10,904 nt of DNA from Phoronis ovalis (Eukaryota > Phoronida > Phoronidae), in contig JAOXYB010058579.1 in NCBI GenBank assembly GCA_028565635.1, positions 1-10,904 on the forward strand. The letters run 5' to 3'. This document shows, in pieces, positions 1 to 10,500 of the stretch (position 1 is its first letter; every line of letters begins with the position of its first letter). The translations under genes and the position numbers were made by a program. The notes beneath the pieces were generated by a model that made no database searches, was not told the origin of the DNA, and saw only the letters and a list, made by a program, of their open reading frames with translations.

Positions 1-64
1 TTGGGTTCCACGGCACATCCCCGTATTAAAAAAAAACATGAGTACCCCCGGGCACTGTACACTA

Positions 65-89
65 CCCCTGGACCCCTGCCCCCTGGACC
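65..89. repeat. C-rich tract with a tandem 10-mer
   Basis: CCCCTGGACC occurs at 65-74 and again at 80-89, inside a C-rich stretch (about 46-90) that stands out against the AT-rich surroundings. It touches the left edge region, so its extent and nature are unknown. Confidence 0.4.
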
Positions 90-602
90 ACTTGTTTAAT
101 ATTTTTTCAGATCATTCACGAGCATAACAAGTTAACAGTGACTTCCCCTTGGTTATATTTCCTAACCTCCACCCTACTGTTAAATGGTTTACATTTTTTT
201 GCATGCAAGCTAGTTCAGGTCAGCATTGACACCTTGATATTCATGCAACTCGGATTGGAAGTTCTATAAATTGGTGTTTGCATGTTTGAAAGCAGATCAG
301 GGTGTACTGTACAAAATAAATTCAATTGCAGTGATACTGTTATAGTTTATATGATCAAACAGATAGTGTGAAAACAATTAACTGAATATAAATCCCTGGA
401 TCTATTTTGTTCATAGTTGTATCTTTTTGTTCTTATTGCAATTCACAGTTCAAAATTACTGATAAATCACAGGATGTCTCTTGAGCTGGCATGTACCTGA
501 TAACATTATATATTTAAGTAATAAACATATATCATTCAATAAAAAACGCTGCTTATATTTTCACTTTTAACCACCTTTTATTCATAATGGAAACAATTTT
601 AC

Positions 603-629
603 TCAAGTATAAGCAGTAATAATACTTGA
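603..629. repeat. Small hairpin
   Basis: TCAAGTAT at 603-610 and its exact reverse complement ATACTTGA at 622-629 can form an 8-bp stem with an 11-base loop. A second exact 9-bp inverted pair, CTGCTTATA at 549-557 and TATAAGCAG at 608-616, overlaps it. No target-site duplication is seen, so a degraded mobile element is only a possibility. Confidence 0.35.
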
Positions 630-946
630 TATGAATCAATGCATGCACATCTGAGCAAGCCACAACAAGAAGGGCTAAGTAAATGTATCATGTTACAAAT
701 ATTATCTTAACACATATTATCCTAAAAATAGCAGGTGGCAAACACCATATATAATTTGTCTACAATTATGAATGACAATACAAAAATAATTCCAAGCAAT
801 GTTGTTGTGTTTTTTTCACATATTAAATGTCTAAAATATATTTTATTCTAAATAATAAACAGGTCTGGATTTAGGAAAGGTGTATTAACATCAACCAAAG
901 GACAGTGCATATGCATCAGTGTACTCGTATGCTGAAATCAAACATC

Positions 947-952
947 TTTATT
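947..952 (-). promoter_or_regulatory. Candidate poly(A) signal AATAAA
   Basis: The minus strand reads GGGAAATAAAGATGTTTG, with a G/T-rich element (TTTGGTTGATGTT) about 45-60 bases further on, as expected for cleavage around 920-935. AATAAA also occurs on the minus strand at 842-847 and 577-582, so the end site is not certain. Confidence 0.45.
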
Positions 953-1377
953 TCCCAAGGAGTCCCACATTAATACAGACCTGTTAAAGAAATCCTATAA
1001 CAAAGTTATTAATTAAGTAGGTATAAGGTTCAGTAAATGAATTTCCAAAGCAATCATTCATAAAATATGCATTTACTAAATGCAGATAAAAAAAAAATTT
1101 AATAGAAGTTTAAAATTTTATCCTCAACATAAATTACATGTTGCTAAACAAAAGACCTATACTTTTATATTATTTTTATGGTACAATAAGCATAATAATA
1201 ATTATTTTTATGTACTGATTATCATGTGCACTGACACTTAAATTTCATACTTTCTCTCCAATTTCCACTTGCTATATGACTTGAATCTTGTCAGAAAAAT
1301 AGGTCACTGCCATTTAAAAATCACCAACAGTTTAGTAACCAAGATAACTGATCAAATGAAATATGGCACACATGCAA
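947..1377 (-). other. Probable 3' UTR
   Basis: This AT-rich stretch follows the TAG stop and has no coding pattern on the minus strand. It is bounded by the first canonical AATAAA downstream of the stop. A weaker ATTAAA at 1098-1103 is directly followed by a T run and could end a shorter transcript. A plus-strand open frame at 1269-1547 only mirrors exon 19. Confidence 0.55.
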
Positions 1378-1513
1378 CTATATTTCTTGTGGTGGACCTT
1401 CCGGTAAAAATTGCTTCAAAATATTTGACAGCACCAGTAAAGATTCCTGAAGACCAGTTGTCTGGTTCATTGTTAACCAAGTCGTGCGGTAATTTTCTAT
1501 TAATCCAAGTAAT
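1378..1513 (-). CDS. Exon 19, terminal exon with stop
   Basis: Residues 731-774, then TAG at 1378-1380. LLGLIENYRTTWLTMNQTTG matches the final helix of the bacterial-type subfamily ('L-L-x-x-Y-x-x-L-W-L-x-R-N-R-x-x-G-L-x-x-S'), which supports this as the natural C-terminus. The acceptor is CACCTTGTAG. The ATG-started reading that begins further upstream at 1569 is intron read-through. Confidence 0.88.
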
Positions 1514-4500
1514 CTACAAGGTGTATAAATGTATTTACACAAGTTAAAAATACAAGAAAGAAACAACATTTTGTTTCAAGAACAGTAAGAATGTCCAGTT
1601 TATAAATTCCATGGTACAGAATTATCCATGATGCTGCAGAGCCACCCATCGATTATTCTAAAGGGAATATTGAAAATACTTGATCACTAAATCTGTCTAA
1701 AACACAGACAGTACATTGATTAAAGAGTCTAAATATATGGAGCCACAATCCAAAAACAAAACATACCAACAAATGAGTTTATTATTTACAGAACGCTGTT
1801 CAGTTATAAAGGGTACTTTGATCGGATGGGTTTCACCCTTGTATTTAATTCAAGTTGTGGTGACTTGCAGTCTGTTTGTGTGGAAGTAGATATGGGTACT
1901 TTCGGGACAATGCAAACACAAAAATTAAATCCTACACTTAAGTAACACAAACCTGTTAGCAAGATCTGTTCTAGTGGTAGCCGGAAGATTAGTAACACCA
2001 AGATTGACCACCGTTTCAGCAGTAGCACTGCTACTTGGATTTTTACCAGATACCACTAATGCTCGACCAATTCTGAATATAAAAAAGATAAAACACTGTT
2101 TAAAAGTGGCAATATAAGGATATTAAACAGAGATTTTCCCTCAGATTCAAACTGTCTAGTAACAAACATGAAAGAGTTACCAGCATTGATGAAGATGTAG
2201 TAATGATGTTTCTGTAGTCAGTTGCCCAGTATATAATACTAGTACTACATTTGAGAACAAGCACTGCTCCATTATTTTAATTGCACAGAAAACTGACAAT
2301 TACCAAAAAGTATTAGTGACTTCGGTTTAAACTTTAAACAAACATTTATAAAGTTAATACAAAACGTGGTAACAAGTTATACACAGGGTCACCTTCCTGT
2401 CAACGGACTTTTCCAGCCTACTTCTCTGGACCAGGAGAACATTCTAGTCTACTACTATTACTACTATTTCCAATTACCATGATTTTTCAGGGTTTCAAGA
2501 CAGAAACATACCTGCAAGCACAGAGAAGCAGTTCTGTACTGAGTTTCAACTCAGCAAGTATGTGAGGACTAAGTAAACACTGCATTGTGGACTTTGATAG
2601 CTCACTTTGGCACTTCTTAATGTGACGTCTTGCTTTCTGAAACATAACAAGCCAGGATCAAACAATATAGATGTATAGAATACAAACATTGGCAATAAAA
2701 TTCAAGATTACTATGAAAATGAGACAAGAAGCAGTATTATTTTGTCTCCAAGCTTATAGGCTAGCTTCTGAGCAGATCATATGATGTTATAAAGCACTGC
2801 AGAAAGTTCTTCTGAAACAAATAGTACCAGAATATATTTTCCCCAGCAACTGGGATGGATTGTCCCCCTCACTCACAGTCTAGCAGGAGATATTTAATGA
2901 CATTTTTAGTCAAATCTTACCTGGAAGACATCTGGTGAAAGGTGCTCTAGAGACACGTTGTCAGGGTGAGCCAAAAGCTGGAACAACGTTGATCCATGTT
3001 CTGCAGGAAGACTGTCAATATCATTTCCTAGCAACAGAAGAAAAGTTTAATGAAGATTTATTGATCAAATTAACAACTGTTTTTCTTAGAAATCTAGTAC
3101 CTAAATATCCACATATTAAACAACAAGGCTATACTGCCTGGGAACAAATTATCTGAAAAACTCATGAAGAATATACATTTCAGTTTGAAATGATATACAG
3201 AAATATACAACTTAATCGACGTCTGATTTTACATCGTCTTTTTATAATACTTTATATAACAAGTTGTTTGTTTCATCCCACAAAACACAACAAAAGTTAC
3301 ATTTTCTGAGAAATTTTAAATGACCTTGCTCTATAATACCCACAAGCATCTTTTGTCATCCTAAAAATATGTCTAAAAGAATGTCTATATGTACTTGGAA
3401 GAACAAATGGACACAGATTCAAACGTTGTGAAAGAATTGAGTGCATGGAAAACTATGTTGTTGTGCATTAACAAAATGACGTATACTTCGAACATTTGGG
3501 TTCACAACCAGCTGCTCCCACATGTATGTGCAAATAGTCCACTAGTTCACATGTATAATGTTAGTTACAAAGCAAAGATAAAGTAAGATGTAAAACTGCA
3601 TATCTCTACAAGGTGCATAATGAAAATGAAAAAATTACCTTTATGACGCGCACTTTTCAAGACAAACGTTTCTGCTCTCCCAAGTTCTACTAGTACTTGA
3701 CCGGTAACACAAGCATAATCACAAAGTGCATGCTTGTTAAGTAATTCTGCTAAGTTGCTCTGGACAAATTGCTGAAAAGTATATGACTGTAATGAAAGCT
3801 AACACCATTGTATAATATAGCAAAAGTTGCAGCGAAAAGCACTGATAGCTTGTATCCAGTTCATTTTAAAGGTAAGGTTTATTGGCACTACAACAAAGAG
3901 AGTTTTAGAGTCTAAATAATACTAACATAAGGTGTTGAAGTATTCCATGCCATCCCCGCTCCAGTGATAAAACCAGGCCAGCTGAATATCTTATGTGTCA
4001 TGTGACCTTTCCCTGACCAATCACAGATAACCATACCAAATGCGTCATACTCTTTAGCGCAGTACGCAGCATTGTAGATATTGCTTACAGCTGCCTCTGG
4101 ACACCCAGCTACACTGAAATGACACACAAAATTGAAAATAAATATGTAATACTCAACATTTATAATACACTATTTCAGTACACTTGCATTCCCCTTACAG
4201 CAAAAGATATATCATTGAAAATATGATAGACTGTATGCGTACATCAGGCATCTTCGTAATACCAAAGGAATATTCTCGCAATTAGTTTCATAAGAGATGA
4301 TCCCTGCATTCAGAGGATGACATCAGGCAGCATTAGTGTCATGCAATCTAATCAAACTCACAGTTGCACGTTTTGTGAATGAACAGAGCAAGCAAGCGAA
4401 ATTAACTGTGGGTATGATGAAGTCTACAACGACACTACACCAACTAGTGCCTCCATATAGCCTATTTCACAACTGTAACTCGCTCAGTCTATAATGTAAA

Positions 4501-7500
4501 ATTAATAACAACCCTGAATGTAATATTTCTTACCTATTCCAGGCCGATGTCCCTGGACACACTTGGAAAGGTATGCTAAAATGATAAAAAAAAATTGTAC
4601 TGTCAATAGTAAATGTTCGCATACTAATTCTTAATGTAGATTTTGTTTAGTCACCAATTTGTGGGCAAGCAACACTCACATGTATAGCAATAATTACTGG
4701 TAAATTGTTTAAATCTTATTTAATAAATATATATGTGAGCTAAACACGATCAATTGCTGATATCATAGCAACACTAAAACATTGAAATGCTAATAAAAAG
4801 TGCATATGATTAATTCTACGATGTTAGCTTCTAATTATTATTCAAAATGGTCAGTGTGTGCAAAAATTACAAATACTAAACTAATGCAAATTAATATCAG
4901 GTGATGAACATATTACATTATAATCATAATAAATGATAAAAACATTATTTATTACTTTAAGTAAAATGTGAAACAACTTCAACAGTGGTTTAAGAATAAA
5001 TAAATATTAATGCTTTTACCATACACTATGCAAAGTGCCAGTCAATTACATATCTGACGATTTATATATTAAGAAAATAAGAACGAAACCTACCCGTTGT
5101 CAACAAACTTTTTACAGAAGGCTTTAAAATCATAATCTGCCTGCAAGAAATAATTTTCAAAAACTCAATACACTTGTTGCATCTGATTGCATTTGCAAGT
5201 ATGACAGATGCGGTATGTTTTGTTAATGCCATAAACTTACTAGCAGTTTGAGTGATCAATTGTATAAAGACTAAATTTAGAAATTAAAAAAATTGCTGTA
5301 TACATTTAGATTTATGTATTCAATGGTTGTTTGCGGTAAATCGCACACACTGGCAGTATCTTGAGCAGTATGCCTCTTACACCTCAGTTTTCTTTATCTG
5401 TGTCGATTTGCTAAAAAGCACAACTCGCGTCTCTTTAGTATTATTTCCACAGAATCTTACTACTTAAAATATATACTTTAAAAAATGTTTGAACGGTTAA
5501 GGTCAAGTTAAGGAGATTTCTCACTCTGGGTACATCATAAAAAGCCTGCAATCTTATGCTGTGCAGAATTATGAATTATTTTTGGTTTTATTGATAGCCT
5601 ATTTGAAAACATTATGACAGCTTGGAAAGGTGCCAATAATGATACTCAATTTCAAAGCATTAGGATATAGTATTACTTCATATTCTGGTCTCAATGAACA
5701 GCATGCACATCTCATATCAAAGAGTTCCCAGCACAGCATACTCTCTATAATGACATTGGCAATTGAATACAAACCTGAAATCCATACTCCATTAAGCTCA
5801 TATTTAGAGGTAACTGCTGCACCATGTCATTGGAATCATCGTGGAAGACATATGCACACAGCTGTAAGGAATGTTGAGTTGAGAATGGTATCAGACGGTT
5901 CGCATCCCCAGTGTCTAGGAAATTCTCTTCCGAGGTGTCTAAGATAAAAGTACTAAGTCTTGGTCCAATGTTGATTATACTGAAATACGAGAAACCATAA
6001 ATAATTGTAGCTATAACTTTACATTAAAAAAATTGAGAGCACAACTGAGTTAAAGAAGCATCTAATTTTGTCGACAGTGATATTCCACAATTTATATATT
6101 AAGTGCTTTCTATCCAAAACAGCTCCATTTTCAGTTGTTCAGGAAGGAGAATGTACTTCTAAAAAGAACTACTGATGGTGGGTCTTTAATCAATTATTTA
6201 CATAATTATAGTTATATGTATTAAAATATTAATATTGTGGGTGGCAGAATCTTATCAAAAGTGCCTTACCCTCTCCTGAACGCCTAAAAGCAGAACAAGC
6301 CTCAGGAAATACGCAATCATATAAAAATCTACGCCACATTACAAATAGAATTTAAAATAGTGGGAGCAACAGCTTAATTACATATCTATATACTGGATAC
6401 AAGGTTGGTTTTTACATTACACAACTCCCCAAATTGTTATCTCTGGTAACTGGATTTTAACATTTGTCTTGAGTCTCTAGACCCTGCCACCAAGAATGTA
6501 GATGAAGACAAAAGGTCACCAGAATTAAAAATAAAATATCCAGTACCTGCTATCATGGAAGCAACTAAGAATGTCTTGGAATATGTAGTACAGGCTTCCT
6601 ATATCGTTATATGAAGCACCTGGAACAACATCTAGCACAGGTACCAATGTCACGCATCGCTGCTTGCAGAAATAACTAAGTTCCGATATCTCACTAAAAA
6701 TGCACAAAACACAGTATATTCTGGCAATGTTTTGGACAAGCTCTTATCTAAAGCACATTTGGAAGCTTTTTTCATGCTGAAATATCCAGTGACAAAGTAA
6801 ACAATTAACTGAGTGAATTGAATTCAGATTTTCGCAGTGCCTATTCAGTAGTAACAGACAATTTGGTTAACTTTTTTTTAAGAATTCAAAGTTGAATGAA
6901 TAATTTGAGAATCAAACATAATACAAGTTTATACCTGTTGCTATAGCAAAGTTGCCAACTGCGAACATTTTCATCGTCTGTCTTGAATCTGGTGTAAAGG
7001 TGTAACTGATTAATCTTCAATATGGCAGCGGAGTCAATGAAGTCTTTCAGTGTCTCCTGTAAGAACAAAAAATGTGAAGTTGATGTACATGAACGCTGCA
7101 AGAAATATACTCCTAATATAGAGCTGTTCCATTTTAAGTTGTGCGAGTTTGTTGAAGGAGGCTTCTTTTTTAGAAAACCCCAGCACCTGTAATATGCTTT
7201 AGCTTATAATAAATTGTCATATGACTTTACACTAATTATTGTTAAGCATATCTTCCCCTTCTTCTGTACACTAAAAGTGAAGCAGCTACACCTTACATAT
7301 GTCAACCTTACAATGATTCACAGCCTAAGTGTCAAATAAGTAAATAAATAGGTCAAAAGTCATAGCTCAGTAAAAGTCTAACCATTTTAGGTATTCTCCC
7401 TTGTGAGACATCCAGAAGTATTCCTCTGTATTTCAAGCTAGGCCAGTCACTTATCTGAAATAACAAATCTTCGATTTTACAACAGCATGTACTAGTTTAT

Positions 7501-10500
7501 ATCAAGAAACATCAACCACAAATTAAAGAAAGCAATCCAGAATATTAATTATAAAATACAAATCAAATTTAACAGAAAGTCATTTTTTTATAATTAAGCC
7601 TTCACTACATTTCTTAGAAAAAAAAGTCCCATCATTATGAATGTCTGATAGCTAATAAAAGTATATTTATCATCTTCCCCATAATTGAGAATACGTTTTA
7701 GTAGCACTTAACTTGTTAATGTATTATATCGTAAACGGCTTCTCATGAAGTGGTTATTAAAATGACATGATCGTGCTTTGTCACACTCAGCTTCCTAATA
7801 GCATGCACAAAATGCTGGTATTTTTTCACATACCAGGTACCTGTATTTTCCCACACATCCAACTGTAATCCTGATATCTGGTAAATAACATAGATGTGAT
7901 TACAGAAGTTGTATGTGAAGTACAAAAGTTGGGAGCACAGTTATATAAGATACAGGTGCGTGCATGTACGAAGATCTGACACTGCATATACCTGCAATGG
8001 AGGTATTCCTTCTAAATGGCACAGATGAAGAAGTTGTATGAAGGTAGAGATTGCATAGTTCAAACCAGGTAGATCACTGGCCAGGATTTTCACCTACAAA
8101 TATAGCAATTTGCATCTTAAAATGTTAATTATACATAGAGTAAGCATATTTTGTCTTAAAATAGTTGAGTGAAACTGACCCAAGTAAATCCTAGTCAGGG
8201 TCACATGATCACCTGCGTTCTCCAAAGGTGCTTTAGGGTACTGAAATCACATAAATAGTTGACGCCTCATGTGTAGGGTATTCATTCTTTGTAGCTCTTG
8301 ATTTCCAGAATCAAAATTCACAAAATGTCTATTTTTTATCAGTGTAAGCCAATTTCTTTTTGATTTCGAAGCTGAAAAAAAATTGTAGGTTCACAACTGC
8401 CGCAATGTACCAAGCAATTTAAACAAACATTTCCAAAAGGACTCACTTGATTAGCAGTAACATAAACCTTATAGCTCTCTTTCCTAGTGAACTGTTTCTC
8501 AGTGATCTGGCATAGTATACATTCCTCCATGCCTGACTGAATATTCACATTCATAGCAGCAGTACTTTCTATGCTAATTCTGTAGCCAATCTTCTGAAAG
8601 TTATACTGTTTGTAGCTCCAAGTGGCACAAGCATCACTGGTAAGTGCTGGAATAAAGCAGTGGTAATAAGAACAAAAAATCAACAAAAGTCATCTTTCAG
8701 TGACACATAAGAGCACTATTACATACACAAATATGGAGAGGGCAAGTGAGCAGTCAATGTCTGAAATGCCTGTAGCACAACTAGGGATCTGAGGATATGT
8801 CTCCCATAAGACAATTTGAATCTGCTTCAATTTCTGATTCAGGTTGATGCACTTTAAGAACTTTTATTAGATATGTATGCTCTGGGTATAGTTGTTTTCA
8901 TTACTACAATGGGGATCTACAAGTTCGCAAATTGGGTGACTGCTTCCACCCTTTCCCGTAAATACACACAAGTAAATCTATTCTCAAATACAGTCTTACC
9001 GACATTTGGACCGTTAATCACTTTAACTGATATTGTTTGTTTTGGATGATATGGAGACCCTTTATTCAGAGTGATCTTCTGGGGCTGAGGCCATAATAAA
9101 TTAAGACGTCTGTCCGATGTAATGTCAGTTTGTTGGCTCACACTGTGTACAAAGTCATTTAGCTGCAAACAACAATATACAGAAACAACATTCAAAGTTT
9201 ACCAATCAGAAAAAGTTGTGACTGGTAAGACTTCATTGTTAAAACCACATCTAATAGTGGGATCCCCTTAGTTGTTGAGCAGTCCACCAATACCAGCTGC
9301 CCAACAGGATATTCTAAACAAATGCTATGGCAGGACATGCTATTACACAGACACTTATTACATTTTTTAATACATAAAAACTATCCTATTATTGATTTAT
9401 CACATTTATATATTGTCCAGCAATTAACAACATATTTTACAAATAGTGAAACATACATGACTTATATGTGGTAATAGGACCTTCTAGGCAACAAAACTAT
9501 CGGTACATTATCAACAATACTGAAGCCGGGATAAATATGGAGCGGTGATGAAAGATGACACAGAAAAGAGCTATGCAGTCAACTGAGGATGGTATTGATG
9601 AAGTTATGACATACCTGCTTGACGTGTTGCTCTTGATTTTGAGATAGGCTGCCATTCTGACTGTTGGATGTTTCTGAGTCTAGAGATGCTGAGCTGGCTA
9701 CTCTAATTTTACTAGCTGTAGGCCCTGGAAGATAAATTAATCCAAATAAATTATACAGGTTAATTTTGTTGAGTTTGTTTTTAACTTCGAGACACAATAA
9801 GCTACAAACAGTATAAACTAAGCAACAACAGTTCTAGTTTATTATGTAACATTCCCTTGGAAAAGCACTCTCCCAAATTGTACAGGTCATAATCTTTGTC
9901 TTGGTTCTGTATGCGTAATAGCGTGTGTGCAATTGAGTGGCATGAGACGACAAATCAAGTACAAGAGGTATCAAACATGCAATATCATTAAGATAAATGC
10001 TGGGATGACAACATGAATACATACACCACACCATTAGTGATAGTTTGCGACAATAAAGCAGCAGGTCACCTTCATAGGTTTCACTTGATTTATAAATTTA
10101 CTTAGATATGTTCCTTATTACAAACCTTTTCCAGAAATGCATTCATCCAGTTCTGTTGTTAGATCTGTGATAAGTTTAACTGGTGGTTTACTCAAGGCCT
10201 TAAGAGCATCAGCATTCCCTGCTGCCATGTCGTAAGCCGATAAACCAGCATCATTCCTGTAAGATAATGTTAGTACGGGTAAGTGTATTAACCTTCTTAA
10301 AGCACTAGTTTAGTGATTGAAAAAAAAACACTGCAAAAATAATTATACTCCTCTGCACAAAGCTTTGACTGACCAACACTTAAGGGTGATCAAATAGGAC
10401 TCTTACTAGTTTCAAGTCTCTTCCATCAAGGAGAATTGAGAGAAAATGTGAAATTTGGGTTAGCCTGAGATTCAGTTCCCGTAGTGGTAAACGTGGATAA

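Larger units (their letters stand above)
1..946. other. Downstream flank with no recognisable gene
   Basis: Apart from the C-rich tract and the hairpins listed, this stretch is AT-rich, with frequent stops in all frames and no exon-like segment that I recognise on either strand. AATAAA on the plus strand near 538-543 and 854-859 could belong to a converging gene to the left, but nothing else supports one. Confidence 0.5.

Noticed and set aside
1269-1547. Plus-strand open frame of 92 codons.
   Set aside because: It lies antisense to exon 19 and the 3' UTR and shows no recognisable domain; exon 19 fits the GH20 C-terminal helix on the other strand.
3389-3586. Plus-strand open frame of 65 codons in intron 15.
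   Set aside because: No domain, no splice context and ordinary composition; consistent with chance in a 611-base intron.
5630-5947. Plus-strand open frame of 105 codons.
   Set aside because: It is the antisense shadow of exon 11, whose minus-strand reading matches the GH20 barrel.
6270-6328. Initially read as a coding exon between exons 10 and 11 (FLYDCVFPE...).
   Set aside because: Starting exon 11 at 5979 instead uses a stronger acceptor (CTCGTATTTCAG), needs no extra exon and yields IINIGPRL, which fits the GH20 strand at exactly this place. The segment is kept only as a possible alternative path.
7841-7877. A 37-base segment in intron 7 with AG before and GT after, reading ISGLQLDVWENT.
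   Set aside because: Its length would break the frame between exon 7 (PPLQ) and exon 8 (ISDWPSLKYRG), which join in phase 0 exactly as the family pattern expects.
9834-10034. Minus-strand open frame of 66 codons in intron 3.
   Set aside because: It lies wholly inside the intron between exons 3 and 4, which join cleanly through a split Gly codon; the residues match nothing I recognise.
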